In this document: piece after piece, positions 1 to 15,767 of the stretch
Layout of the letters: each line of letters starts with the position of its first letter
How positions within the stretch are numbered: position 1 is the stretch's first letter
From: Brachypodium distachyon
Taxonomy: Eukaryota > Streptophyta > Magnoliopsida > Poales > Poaceae
Reading direction: 5' to 3'
Length of the DNA stretch: 64,000 nucleotides
Assembly (NCBI RefSeq): GCF_000005505.3
Contig: NC_016131.3
Location: 15,955,501 to 16,019,500 of the forward strand
Notes under the pieces: model-generated
The model's input: only the letters and a program-made list of their open reading frames with translations
Told to the model about the DNA's origin: nothing
Databases searched by the model: none
Translations under genes and position numbers: made by a program

Positions 1-3000
1 ATATATGCTGGATTTGTGTATGCTTTTGTCCGTGTATGTAGATCTCTCTGATAATCATCTCTTTCCCCATTCCCTTTCCTCTCTGAGATCTCTGATGCCT
101 TGCAAAGTTCGTCCAAGCAAGCAAAGCAGTGAATAGATAGATAGATGGATCGAGCACCAGTTTGGCTCAGTCAAACTAGCCCCAAGATCCAGCCCAGGGC
201 TTCCCTGCAGGTGCTAGCTAGCTACATATATTTGCAGATGCTAGCTCAGGGCTTAGCTTAGAGTTTTGGCATGCAAGTATTCATCAAGATGCCACCAGCT
301 GCAAGCAACATATACATATGCATCAAAACAGGTTGCAGCTACACACACATGTAGCCTAATGCAGTACACTACTGAAACTAGCCCAAGCTATGTACGAGTC
401 ATTGAGTATGCATGCATATATGTGCAGCAGCTATGGGTGCATATAGCCTAGCTTTGAGTACCAAAAAGAAAGGGGAAATATATCGAACTCATAAAAGAAA
501 ACTAGCTAGCATGAAGCCAGTTACAAGATAGGAGTGAGGGGGGCAGATGGAGAGATGATGAGGCCTAGAGTCACAAAGGCATGCATACATGTGTGGTAAA
601 ATTAACAATATATTTTTTGCTTTCAAGTGCAGTGCTGTGGAGATTGGCTATGGAGTTTGAATATTGTGGAAGATTCTGTTCCATATATAACAAGCTGTGC
701 TCTGGTGATGTGTTTGTAGTAGACATTTTATGAGTACATCACATGACCTTTCCCCATCCCCACATGTGGCCCACTGCATTTGTGGCCAGGTCTAGATCTA
801 TCTTTGACTGGAAAATATGCATAAAATAATCAGGAGAGAGAGGGGGATCATCTCCAAATTTTATAAGATACATATACGTGCAATGTAGAGACAAGTGAGA
901 TGTGAAACAAGAAAAGAATGTCATGTTCTTCTCTAGATCGGGCCCACATTATCTCATCATCATCCTGATGACACCATGCATACATGCTAGATGCCGTTAA
1001 AAACCAGTTTTCTAGACAATGTCGTGCTCCACAAATGTCTGTCGTTTCGAGATTCCTCTGAAACCATTCAGTTCTTTATCATATCATGCATTGCATGCAA
1101 AAGATACTGTGCATTGGTGCTTAATTATACAAGCCTGTGCATGCGATTTGCTTCGGCACTGTTGTCTGCATGTTGAAGAATACATATGTATCCGTGCAGT
1201 GAACTGAGAGATGATGTTACTAGAATAATGAACATGTATAAAACTAATATTCACTGAAGATGTGCACGTCAGCATTTAATTAAGTTGCAAAAGATCATGC
1301 ATACACGACGAAGCCGTTTATTTGTTACCTAATTTATAGCAGTAGATCAGAGAGCTAAGGGCAAAGGCATATATAGAGCTCATGTGATCGAAGAGGAGAG
1401 GTGTATATGTGCCTGCCTTCCCAGCTCCCTAGGCTGCATAGAGAACAGCTGCATCTTGGACTTTAGCATGATTGCCACTCACAAACCTGCAATAACCTTG
1501 CGGAGGATTAGACAATCAATTAGATGCACTTGATTAAAGAGAGATCTAGATGTTTATGCTGTCCTATAGCTAGCTCTCTGCACATACATGTAGATTAGAC
1601 TTGAAGGGCTAATGTACAGCACAGGACTGGCACACACATGGATGCATATATAGATCTCAGCCATGCAGGCATGTGTGCATATAGGTCCACAGCTAGTACA
1701 TCTTTCCAGGTTTCTTATTAGGCATGTTTGTATGCTTGTCCCTTGGTATGTACTACTCACTAGGTAGTCACAACTACACTAATGGAACTCTAGAACTAGA
1801 GCTACGTAGCAGCTGGAGAGATGTACGGATGGGAATCGAAAGACCAAATCTTTTGCTGCATTATTCAAAAGGTCTGATTCTTCTTTCACCACATCTATGC
1901 ACAAGGGCTCTTTTATCTAGGAAAATGGAAAAGGGAGAAAAAGACACTAAAAGATGGGTAGGTTGCTAGACAAAGGAAGCTTTTCAGAGAACATTTCCCC
2001 TTCTTTTTCATTCTCAGGGAAAGATGAAGGAGAGGGAGGGGGTCAGAGACAGAGGTGGTCAGAGCATTAAGGTGGAAACTGATTAAAGTCGATCCATCCG
2101 TCTGTGCATATGCACATAAAGGAGCTGTAAAGATGTGAATTTACCTCCACTTCCTCTAACGTTTCCCAATGTCTTACACATGTGCATGCATGTACATCTC
2201 TCCTCTCTCCCTGTCATGTTCTGCCATGGGTCGTGTGGTGCCTCTGGACATTAGATTTAGTTGTTTCCGCCTTTCATAAACCAAGGCCTGCTTGTTCTGA
2301 TCAGCAGCTTACATGTATGCATGCATACCCAGCCAGTCACACTCCATGCACATGATAGAACACCCAAATAAACACACAATTAATGCACTCATCTAAACAG
2401 CATCCAAACGGTAAAGAGCTCGCTAGAAACTTAACTATTTCCTCCGATCCTAAATTTTTGTCCCTGTTTTGTGTAAATTTGTTTTTTGCAAATTTGAACT
2501 AAAACAACGACAAGAATTTAAGATCTTGTTGTGGCTGGCCGATCTTCGAAACAAACAAAAATGCCTTCCTCTATAAAGCATCGCAGCATGCATTGGGAAG
2601 CTTCTAGTTTGCTAAATCTCTTTAATGAATGAAAAAAAAGATATGCATCCAAGCTCATATGCATGCAAGGGGAGGAGGCCATGCGTCATGGGCGCCGCAA
2701 GGGGAGGGAGGCAGGCATGCGTCCAAGCTCGATCGTGCACCACTGCGTGTACACGTGAGTGGACACCGGCCAGCCAGGGGCTCACATATCCGTGAAGCTT
2801 CCAATCTCTATCTCTCTTTCTTTCTCTCCTAGCTCTCATTTAAACTCAGAGCTTGTGAATTCCTAGCTACCAATCTGCAGCGCTGCATGGCCTGTGGGGC
2901 GCATTGCGGTCCAGCCCACTGCAGCGTACGTGTATACGTCGTCCTCATTTCCTCTTCTCTCCCTCTTACACGCACACCCACGAGAGAGAGACTAGTTTAG

Positions 3001-3884
3001 AATGATCGATCGATAGATAGTACTGCTTTCTCTTTCGATCTCAGCATAGTATATCTCAGCTAGCTAGCCAGGGTCACAAGTGCATGGCCAAGCCACAGGG
3101 CTGGTCTCTACTCTCTACTCTCCAGCTTGCTCTGCTGCTGCCTGTCCGAGTAGTGTATGCCCGGTCTCCTGTTGCTCCCACATGGTGTCACATGCGCCGA
3201 TGCTCCCACCTTCCCTTCCTTTCCCTGCCACGCATCATCTCCTCTCTTCTTCTTTGGTCATACAAGGCAACAGTTTCGTAAGTTTGCTTAATATATGCTT
3301 CTGTGTGTATTTACTGTTTGGCCGATCTGGCTGTCTGGCTGGCCGGCCAGCTGCATGCATATCCATCACTTGGTACCAGGGAAAAAAGTTTTTCTTCACT
3401 GTTACTACGGTCATGCATATGCATACAGTTTGCTGGCCGTTTCGGCCTGTTCTTGCCGAATCTAACCATGTTTCTCACTTGCCATTGGTTACTCTCTAGC
3501 TAGCTAGCTATCCTCCCGGCCCTTTTCTTTTTACCATAGAGGAATATAATCACAGTGTGCTGGTAAAAAGAGGGAGCTGGAGACAAGAGTAAACTAATGT
3601 ATATAAAGTATTAGTTGTAGTCGCAGCTGGAGCAGGGTACCGGCAAAGTGTACTGATAGGTACGTACGTAGTTCCTATACAAGCTCAGCTTTCACACCTA
3701 ACACTACCAGTCAAAGGGGCATCCATGGACTCATCTCAACTCCATGGTTTAAGAAAAGGAAACATCTATCAAATTGTGAATCATGACAGAAAAATGTCCA
3801 TCTACATGTCTCGGCTTTTGCAAAAATGGCTAGTGAAGTATGCAACTGTAGAGTGGCCCAACTGTAGATGTAATTACGGCCATT
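1..3884. other. Intergenic, no supported gene
   Basis: No reading frame here shows a recognisable domain, grass-like coding composition or credible splice structure. The stretch is AT-rich, with many GCATGC/TGCATG words and GCTAGCTAGC runs, plus one degraded Stowaway-type MITE near 2.44 kb. Known plant miRNA families I could recall were looked for by eye and not found. A splice-like minus-strand segment at 1429-1486 was considered and rejected. Confidence 0.5.
2438..2526. mobile_element. Degraded Stowaway-like MITE
   Basis: The left end reads TTTCCTCCGATCCTAAATT and the right part contains GACAAGAATTTAAGATC, which is its approximate reverse complement. This is the usual terminal inverted repeat of grass Stowaway MITEs. 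The right end is eroded, so the boundary is approximate. Confidence 0.55.
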
Positions 3885-4151
3885 TAAACCGGGCAGTGTC
3901 TCTCTTGAAGCAATTATGTATATATGAATCAGGGGTGGATAGAAAGAAGCATTCTTGAAGCAATTCTATCTGTAAATTCAAAGTCCATATTGTGCTAAGT
4001 ATTTTTGGAACACTTCTATTAAACCGGGCAGTGTCTCTGTTGAAGCAATTATGTATATATGAATCAGGGGTGGATCGTAAGAAGCATTCTTGAAGCAATT
4101 CTATCTGTAAATTCAAAGTCCATATTGTGCTAAGTATTTTCGGAACACTTC

Positions 4152-4442
4152 TGTTACGAAAATAGAGTTTAAACTAGAAACGAGAGACAGGAATTTAACG
4201 TGGAAACCCTCGCGGGAAAAACCACGGACGCACAAAGACGCAACTTCAATATGTTGGAGTATTACAAGCACGAGACGACATGCCGTCTTTAGGTGTGACT
4301 ACATGGGGTATATATAACGGGCAATAAACATGAGTCCTAGTAGGACAAGGAAAACGAGTTCAACTCGTATACCAACATAAAGCCCAAACCTATCCTGCTA
4401 CGTCTAGCAGAGTTGGTAACGGATTCGGATCATATTTCAACA
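4152..4442 (-). repeat. 3' LTR of the small copia element
   Basis: This 291-bp copy starts TGTTACG and ends TTTCAACA. It contains GGGTATATATAACGGG, a TATA-like box when read from either strand. Relative to the right LTR it has a few substitutions and an extra stretch near GACATGCCGTCTTTAG. Confidence 0.88.
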
Positions 4443-4538
4443 ATCTCCACCTTGAGCCGAATCCCCTCCAGTAGTCGAAGAAAGTAAACACCTCGAAACA
4501 AATGAGCATAAACACCTTCTGCGTCGAAGTCCATAGAA

Positions 4539-5207
4539 CTAGTGAGTAATACCAACTAAGCCTGAGCAAAGCTCAAACTTATTGGCAGAAACTAGCTTTG
4601 TCAACATATCAGTATTACCAGTAATTGTTTTACCTCGAAAGTGGTAAAGATTTGCAGCCTTCATATCACTTTTCATCACAACAAGAGAACCTTTTGTGAC
4701 CTTGACGATCCCATCTCCACCTGAATATTTGTACCCTTTATTATCAAGAGTACTCAAAGAGATAAGATTTTTCTTCAAACTTGGAATGTGGCGAACATCC
4801 GATAAATTTCTGATGGTGCCATCAAACATCTTGATTTGAATGGTGCCAATGCTTGCAACCTCGCACGGCGAATCATCGCCCATAAACATAGAACCATTTG
4901 GCATAACTTCATATGTTGCAAACCACTCTCGGTGCGGAGTCATGTCGAAAGTACATGATATATCAAGAACCCAAACATCTCTCATTTTGAAATCACCGGT
5001 AACGACAACGAGAACATCACCATCAAAATCTTGTTTGCTAACATCGGTGGCTCGGACATCATCATAATCGGCTTGCGCCAATAACGCCTGCATCTTGACT
5101 TGCCATAGGGAAAACCTTATGTCACGATACAGCAGCGGAAGATCATACTTCATGGATGCCAAGAATAGATTAAACTGTATGCACAAAGTAGTACAAGCCG
5201 GAAACAA
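4539..5207 (-). pseudogene. Copia Gag-Pol remnant with internal deletion
   Basis: The minus-strand frame of about 220 codons fuses three normally distant copia pieces. These are a Gag start (SLWQVKMQALLAQ), the protease region (VWVLDISCTFDMTPHREWF, where the usual active-site context is LDS/T-G/A) with its downstream GAG-pre-integrase segment (IPSLKKNLISLSTLD), and the last residues of Pol (DMLTKLVSANKFELCSGLVG). Zinc knuckle, integrase and reverse transcriptase are missing. It is a transposon relic, not a host gene. Confidence 0.8.
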
Positions 5208-5358
5208 TCCTTGATTGAATTAATTGCGGACAAAAGACTTGAATGATAGCACCTGGCCAAACAAGACAAGAATTCTCAGCGGCTCCAGCTCCACGTGAGA
5301 AGCAAAGCAGAGCCTGCTCACGTGGTCTGGTACTTGGCCTTGAGAACTTGCTTCTGAC

Positions 5359-5636
5359 TATACCTGGGCATGGGTGGCCCAGCCTGAAGCCCGACGTCCC
5401 GGGTCGGGCTCGGGCCTCACTTTTCAGTCCCAAGTCCGGCCTGAAAACTCGAAAATGACTAAAAAGGGTATTTTTAGAAAAAATTGGTATAAAAAAATCA
5501 TTTATGTATTTCGAAAATAATTATTTTAATGCTTGAACAGCCTATTTAGGTGTTTCGGGCCGGGCCGGGCCGGGCTTGGGCTTTAGGTTTGACCATCGGG
5601 CTTTTACGAAGCCCGGCCCGGGGTTTCCCAGTTATA
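5359..5636. mobile_element. hAT-like MITE nested in the copia interior
   Basis: The ends are TATACCTGGG and CCCAGTTATA (inverted, one mismatch). They are flanked by the perfect 8-bp direct repeat CTTCTGAC at 5351-5358 and 5637-5644. An 8-bp target duplication is the hAT signature. The 278-bp element is built of GC-rich subterminal repeats (GGGCCGGGCCGGGCCGGGC on one side, GGGTCGGGCTCGGGCC on the other) around an AT-rich middle and has no coding capacity. Confidence 0.8.
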
Positions 5637-5987
5637 CTTCTGACCGATTGCCCCGCGATTGATTACTTCGCCTGCTGCTAGCTTCGGTCTGCTTCGCTTG
5701 ATTCTCTTTGTTTAACGATCGAATCGGTGCGGCCAAAGGATATAGGCACGCGTCTGCTCCCTCTGAATCCGAGTAGCAAACGAACTCGGCGACCGCCTGG
5801 GAGTTGGCGATGGCAGCGGAACGGAAATAATTACCGTCGGTCCGGCGAGACCTTGAACTCGGCGGAACGAAAACGAAATCCCGTCAGTCTCGGAAACTCG
5901 CGCGGCGCGCGAAACGCGAACTCGGCGAAACCAACTCAACGAAAGTGTCTCAAAAATTAATCTCAATAACGTGTCTCTGATGCCACT

Positions 5988-6266
5988 TGTTACGAAAATA
6001 GAGATTAAACTAGAAACGAGAGACACGAATTTAACGTGGAAACCCTCGCGGGAAAAACGACGGACGCACGAAGGCGCAACTTCATTATGTTGGAGTATTA
6101 CAAGCACGAGACTTTAAGTGTGACTACATGGGGTATATATAACGGGCAATAAATATGAGTCCTAGTAGGACAAGGTAACGAGTTCAACTCGTATACCAAC
6201 ACAAAGCCCAAATCTATCATGCTACGTCTAGCAGAGTTGGTACCGGATTCGGATCATATTTCAACA
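5988..6266 (-). repeat. 5' LTR of the small copia element
   Basis: This 279-bp copy is nearly identical to 4152-4442. On the minus strand it is the upstream LTR and is followed by the primer-binding site at about 5975-5987. Confidence 0.88.
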
Positions 6267-6405
6267 ACTTCTATTGAACCAGGCAGTGTCTCTCTTGAAG
6301 CAATTATGTATATATGAATCAAGGTGGATCGAAAGAAGCATTGAGCAATTCTATCCGTAAATTCAAAGTCCATATTGTGCTAAGTATTTTCGGAACACTT
6401 CTATC

Positions 6406-9265
6406 TATAAATTCAAAGCTCATGTTGTGCATGTGTTCATATGTTCATGTGTGCTAGCTATATCAGGAAACGAAAGTAAATGAAGATTGCTGAACTAACT
6501 GTGATATGTGGCAGCAGTGCCCTGCTAGCTGGTGGTTCAATCACATAATGAACCCTGAAGTACTGCTCTGATATGTTTCAGGCTTGCCTGTGCTTACGAA
6601 TGTAGTACTAAGTGGATTAAAAGCTACAAACATTCACCGCCACAGTTGCTGCTAGCGCTGGTCCCAAAGGATCGATCAGCCTACTGCGTGGTCCCTAGTC
6701 CTTACGATGTGAATGTTTCTGTCTAAGCACGCATTCCCAGATCATCGTCTTGCATTTCTGTGCAATGCAGAAATGTAATGGCCTGGTTTAATTGCACTCC
6801 ATATATATGATTGGCATTTACGAAATTAGGCTACGTACCCTAACCTAAGCATTCACATACATTGGCCTGATTTAGCGCATATTAGGTATTTGAGGTAAAC
6901 AAGTTACGCGTTAACTAGGTATGGAAAAAGATAATGCCAATAGTTTTACCAAAAGTAATGCACAACTTGATCTCGATATGCACATGTGTGGATATAAACT
7001 AGTATGTCTTTTTTGACAAAAAAAACTGTAGGAGAGGCTCCGACAGTATATATATTTATGTATATAAGGGATAACACATTTACACATACAATACAAGCAG
7101 GTTAAGGGGAATACATCAGGGAGGGGGAAGAAACCAAACCAGCTCAAGGGATCGAGGCCAGGGATAAACCAGTATGTTTAGCATGACCTTTGTAATGATC
7201 AACTGCTAATCAGTTTCTAACCCTTCATTAGTTCTTTGAGAGATTTGCAGTCCTATCCCAACCATAAAACTGTTTCCAGTAATGAATAACCGTAGGAAAC
7301 AGTCCTGACTTATCTGAGAGGCAAGTAAATGGTACATAGAGGGTGCACCGGAAATGCCAATATACAGCACGAGCAGCAGCAGCGAGACTAACATGGGATG
7401 CTTCTGTGTAGCACAAAAGAGAATAGGCTCAGGCCAGAGCCTAGGTAAGTGCATATGCAGGGAATTAACCAAGTGATGGAGGAATGTTGCAAGCAATGAT
7501 TGTCCTAGCAAGCCCCTTTGACACATACATATGTCTCACTAGATTCTGATGCAAAGATTTAGATCTCCACAGATAAAGCAACCAGGAGTAGTAGTGAGAG
7601 GAGCAGAGGGGAAAAGCTAATGGGGAATCATTAGAAGTTGCCAGCTTTCAGAACCCTGTGGGTCCAGCTTGGATCAAGGAGAATCATGCATGCATGCCAA
7701 GCCCTCCAAAGATGAGGAGATTTCTAAAAGCCTGTAGACTCCATATACTGTAACTTATCTACCAAAAGAATGTCTGTCTTGGACATGGGAGAGAAAGATG
7801 GTGGCTGTCTTTATAGGGAAAAGGAGTAGCAGTATATGATGTACACTTTAGTTAATTAGCTGGTAATTACCGGCAGGAATCCTAAGTAGAAGAATCCAAT
7901 GAAGTTGCAACAACTGATTAACTTCATTTTCTTCTTTTAAAACATGCATTCCTTAATTCTCAAGCTAGGATGCCACATCTTATACCCACAGTTTGCACCA
8001 TCTGTACGTATATGTCCTGGCCGTCCTCCCTTGTGGTCTGCATGCACGTATGACTCAGATTTTTAAAGATCTCAGGTGTACATGGCCTGGGTTGTACAGT
8101 ACAGTTGTACTCTAGTCTACGTTAGTCGGTCTACATGTATGGCAGTATGAGACGTATTTGTATAATTGCAATGTAGAAAGCTCAGATAGATGCATACCTA
8201 CCACAGTAGGTGTAGCCCATGGGCCATGTAGTCGACAGAAGCCAATGGTAAATCCAAGCAGAGCTGACAGATTCCTCTTGGTCCAAAAGCAGCAGCAGAG
8301 GGTAGTAAGTAAAACGACCGGCTCTGAAGCTGGAACGTGAAGCAGTAAACAACAAGGCAAACTACACAGGTAGCCTGGGACTGGGAGCATGCATACATAC
8401 AGGAACAATCTCGTCGTCCACTCCACCCATCATGTGCTCCCAGTCGCAGCGCAGGAAACCATTATCCTAAGGTGAAGGCTTTCAAAGGGAACAGTAACTA
8501 ACCAAGAGAACAATGAAATGGGAAGCAAGATCAGCTGCTCACCCAAGGTCCAGGTCAGGGCAGGCAGCTCCTCGGAGTGTGGTTAACTTTTGATTCTGCA
8601 GAATGCTCGAATATCCTCACCCTCAAGCTCCCCAATCATTGAGGGTCTAGAGTCCTCTGCTCTTCCTCATCTTGAAGACTGATCTGGTGATCCAAATATG
8701 TTATTGCATGATGGGCAGACAATGATACTCTTAGGAGGTTCATTTCAGTGTTTCAGATGAGAAGGCTTACTCGTAGATGCAGGCTGTAGGATCCAAAACA
8801 GCTCAGGCACAGCTCCATTCATTTGAAGTTTTTACTTGGTCAGTTGCATCCAGCAGCTTGTCAGAAAGCATGACCAAAACATCCTGCAGGAGATGCAACT
8901 GCTATTAAATAACTCCCCGGTGATGCCTTTCTCATGGAAAATAAGAAGCCAGGTTTCCAAGATACAGCAGGAACCCAACACAGTTTAAGTCAAGGTCAAA
9001 TGATCACAGAGAACTTTCAGGAAAGCAAACGGACTAAATTTAAAAATTTACAGATGAATGTGGTTACATCATTCGCTGCTCTCACAGATACATCAAACAA
9101 GAAAGATCTAGAGCTTCAAGCACTTAGTGCAGTGAAAACAACAGCACTAGCGCTTGGGTAAAAACTGTAAAATTCGTTTCTCGGATGATGAATGTGCAAT
9201 GAAATGAGATGACATATTTGACTTCCTCATTGCCATTCACTGTTCTCAGGCTCATTCTGTCAGAA
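6406..9265. other. Intergenic, plus 3' flank of the ZCCHC10-like gene
   Basis: No gene is supported. On the minus strand a TATA-like box (CCCTATAAAGACAGCC, about 7806-7821) precedes a CT-rich leader-like stretch, which could be the start of a leftward non-coding transcript. The only frame behind it (7206-7526) has no domain and no coding bias. The part nearest 9.2 kb is presumably 3' UTR and downstream flank of the zinc-knuckle gene. Confidence 0.4.
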
Positions 9266-10075
9266 TCAGCGTCTATTGCCTCGCCTTCTGCTCTTTTTCC
9301 GGCTGCCCATGTCATCAGAATCAGAATCCGACTCGGATTCAGATTCAGATTCAGATGACGCTGATGATGTGCTTTCCCTTCTCTTCTTCTGCTTCCTTTT
9401 ATATCGCCGCTTCTCATCCTCTGAGTCCGAGGAACTACAACTTGAACTGCCGCTTTCAGAAGAATATTCAGAGCCAGTCCCTGATGATTCAGTGTCAGAG
9501 TCAAACACCGAAGCCTCGCTACTATTCCGATCTGAAGCTCTCCGTGAGTGGTATTTTCTCTTACTTTTTCCCTTCCCTCTTTCTGATTTTTCTTTCTCCA
9601 TCTTTTCTTTCATCAGCTTCCTTTCCTCCTCCCTCTCCTTTTCAAGATCAGGATTAACAAATCGGTAGGATTCTAACACAATCGTCTTCTTCAACTTGGG
9701 GTTCTTAAGCAGCTGTGACCTTGAGGGTCGTGATATGTAAGCACGGTCATTCTTGCACTCGTATGTCCAATGCCCAAGCTGGAAGCAGTTCTGACATTGG
9801 GAATATGCACCACCAGAAGAAGTAGCTACATCTTTTGGTTTCACACCCAGTACTGCAGCCTTTTCCGTACTCTCCAAATACATCTGTCTCTTGGCTTCCT
9901 TCCTCTCCTGCCAGCGGCTTGGCCCCTCTTCCTTCTGCCCATAGGCATTGACATTGCGAGCAGCTGCTGCAGCTGCACGTTCCGCTTGTGCCCTGCTCAG
10001 TCCCTTAGCAGCTGATATGGCCTGTGCTTTTATTCGCCCAGCTGCAGTTTGAGATTTGCCATCACTTCCAGACAT
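9266..10075 (-). CDS. ZCCHC10-like zinc-knuckle protein
   Basis: A 269-aa nuclear-type protein in one coding exon. The N-terminal third is Ala/Gln/Lys-rich. A single CCHC zinc knuckle (CQNCFQLGHWTYEC, about residues 93-106) is followed by the family hallmark RPSRSQLLKNPKL. A highly charged Lys/Glu coiled-coil-like stretch comes next, and the protein ends in a long Ser/Asp/Glu tract and a basic tail (SRKKSRRRG). The knuckle plus Ser-rich acidic tail matches ZCCHC10, a family with suspected RNA-processing roles but little direct biochemistry. The start is the first ATG after a 5'-UTR acceptor (TTACAG at 10122-10127). A 1.08-kb leader intron spans about 10122-11204, with a strong donor GTAGGTAAGCG. 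The RNA role is inferred from family and composition. Confidence 0.85.
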   Translation of the reverse strand: MSGSDGKSQTAAGRIKAQAISAAKGLSRAQAERAAAAAARNVNAYGQKEEGPSRWQERKEAKRQMYLESTEKAAVLGVKPKDVATSSGGAYSQCQNCFQLGHWTYECKNDRAYISRPSRSQLLKNPKLKKTIVLESYRFVNPDLEKEREEERKLMKEKMEKEKSERGKGKSKRKYHSRRASDRNSSEASVFDSDTESSGTGSEYSSESGSSSCSSSDSEDEKRRYKRKQKKRRESTSSASSESESESESDSDSDDMGSRKKSRRRGNRR

Positions 10076-10121
10076 CTTGATTGACCAAACAGAATGTTAT
10101 GAGACCAGCAACCTCACTACC

Positions 10122-11204
10122 CTGTAAGGAAAACAAAGGATATTGGTTAATCATGAAGTAAAGAGGTTATTTCATCTGCAATGAAAATAAATAAATTACT
10201 TCTAAAGTTCTTGTTCTACTGTAACGGTGACATAAGGTATTTCCGAGATACTACTTAGTCGCTGCTAGGGCCAAAACACACATTTGTATCTAAGAAATTG
10301 TATGTTATACCATGTCACAGAATTGCAAACAGAGTGCTGCTTAAATGTAAACAAAATCAACACCAAAAGGATGTGTTTCACAGAATGTGTTAACTTACAT
10401 GAGTTGAACAATTATAGCAGAAATTAAGTGGGTGGTCTACCAGAAAGCACACATTAGGTGACAATAAAACCTACAATGGCATGTTAAGCTACAAGAATAC
10501 AGTGGAAATTCAAAAGGAACCTCTAGCTATCGAAATGCATTCGAATTCTATATCAAATGCAACACCAGGAGCAGAGTAATGGAATAAGTCAGCAATTAAT
10601 AACTTGATCTACATGGCTTGATAGCAGACTGCAGATATCTTACAGATACAAACTAACTCGATTAATATTGTATACTAAATCTCGCCTGTACTAGTTTGGT
10701 TTTATATCAATATATATACTGTCAGAATGCTTTTCCTACAGTTTTCCATCAAAGAATATTGTATACTAAATTAGAATCTGTTGCCAAACCCAAAAGAATG
10801 GGACAAACTAACCTAGCTCAATTTGGATTAACCCACAAACCTAGTAGCCCATTGACCCATGAGCCAAACGATAGCTAGCGAAAGGAGCAGAGTAATATCC
10901 TCAAGCCACAAACTTCCAGTACAAGCCAAGGCGCCAAGCAGACGCGAGCAGCCAAGAACCTACTGTCTGAAACCACTTGCCACTTAGTTCGACTGTTCGG
11001 GGAAGAGGGGGCGAATCACCGGCTCCAAATCGGACGCCTCGACACAGAGAACCACCTCGCTCTCCCTCTGGCTGCCTAAGCTAAACAGGCAAACGCCGGT
11101 AGGGTTTCCGACGACTGAAAATCGATCAGGGCGCAGCGGTCGGGAACGAACTTAGAACGGAACGGAAATGAGGGGGGGCAATGCGGAGGAGGAAGCTCGC
11201 TTAC
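10122..11204 (-). other. 5'-UTR intron of the ZCCHC10-like gene
   Basis: The minus-strand donor TAG|GTAAGC lies at 11204/11205 and the acceptor CTTACAG|G at 10122/10121. The first exon is non-coding, from about 11280 to 11205. A telobox (TAGGGTTT on +, AAACCCTA on the gene strand) sits at 11100-11107, near the 5' end of the intron. Leader introns of this kind often raise expression in plants. That effect is not shown here. Confidence 0.6.
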
Positions 11205-11289
11205 CTACGGGACCGGAGATTCGGGAGCGCCGCGCAGGCGGAGCGGAGCCCGACGATCGCCGGGAAGAAGAGCGCCGGTCGCGGTTTAT

Positions 11290-12005
11290 TTTTTTTCTAA
11301 ACAAGGTGCGGGTCTGGGTTTGGGTTTATGCGAGTATATACTGTCGGGCCTCGGTGGAAGGAGGAACCCGACTCGGTTCTTTTCTTTTTTTTGAGAAAAG
11401 GAACCCGACTCGGTTTCTCTCTTGGCATTGGCAACAGACCCGGATGGGCCGGATACGCTGTGGCGTTTGGGGGATTCTGGCCTGTTGGAGGAACTATAGC
11501 TCTTGGGCCGTTTGTCCTGAAATATTCTAATCACGGAAATATTCTAATCACTAAATAATCTCTAGATAAAATCCATTATTAGTCACTGAGTTTCTAGCTC
11601 AGAACCGGCAAGAGCGCTGCCTTTTCAGTCCTTTGTTCTAAATCCTTTATCTGATAATGGGTTGAATTTACATCCCAGATCAAATGTTGGTTGACAGTTG
11701 ACAGAGCAACTTTTCAATCACATCTGAATATCTGATAATGGGTTGGATTTAATCAAACGCTGTATCATCAAAACACACGACGCAGTTCACAGTTAAGAGA
11801 CTGAAGACGAGTGCACGAATCTTACTGCATTTTTTGCCCCAATGTCATCTACAGATAAGAGTCGAGATGAGTTCCAAATAACACTCAGCGGTTGTTCTGT
11901 TCACAAGTTCAACATGTTATCCGTGCACAAGAGCACCAGCTATACCGCCATCGATTCAGCAGAGGCGATTTTATTTCCTGTACCTATATCTATATCGCTC
12001 CCCAT
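11290..12005. other. Intergenic between the zinc-knuckle gene and xylulose kinase
   Basis: This holds the promoter side of the leftward zinc-knuckle gene (GGAACCCGACTCGGTT repeated at about 11365 and 11400) and the 3' flank of xylulose kinase. ATCTGATAATGGGTTG occurs twice (about 11649 and 11730), a small dispersed duplication. No gene is seen. Confidence 0.45.

Positions 12006-15767
<3,762 letters not shown>

Larger units (their letters stand above)
4152..6266 (-). mobile_element. Small internally deleted Ty1/copia element
   Basis: Two LTRs (4152-4442 and 5988-6266) begin TGTTACGAAAATAGAG and end CATATTTCAACA, giving TGTT...AACA termini. They are flanked by a 5-bp target duplication ACTTC (4147-4151 and 6267-6271). 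Next to the right LTR, the minus strand reads AGTGGCATCAGAG, close to the tRNA-Met primer site TGGTATCAGAG. The element therefore runs on the minus strand, with its 5' LTR at the right. The interior is only about 1.5 kb and lacks integrase and reverse transcriptase, so it is non-autonomous. A hAT-like MITE lies inside it. Confidence 0.88.
3885..6405. repeat. 135-bp tandem repeat, split by a transposon
   Basis: A unit beginning TAAACCGGGCAGTG starts at 3885 and again at 4020 (period 135 bp). A third copy starts at 6275 as TGAACCAGGCAGTG and runs to about 6405, followed by a short partial fourth. All copies share the GAAGCAATTATGTATATATG and AAGTCCATATTGTGCTAAG blocks. The second copy is interrupted at 4151 by the copia element and its 5-bp target duplication, so the tandem array predates the insertion. 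No coding function is visible. Confidence 0.85.

Noticed and set aside
1429..1486. Minus-strand splice-acceptor-like exon encoding ...HAKVQDAAVLYAA then stop
   Set aside because: The acceptor TTATTGCAG and an open terminal frame are present, but no upstream coding exon is found to the right within several kb, and no family is recognised.
9276..9668. Plus-strand frame opposite the zinc-knuckle gene
   Set aside because: Its Ser/Glu/Asp repeats come from the low-complexity tail of the real gene read on the other strand.
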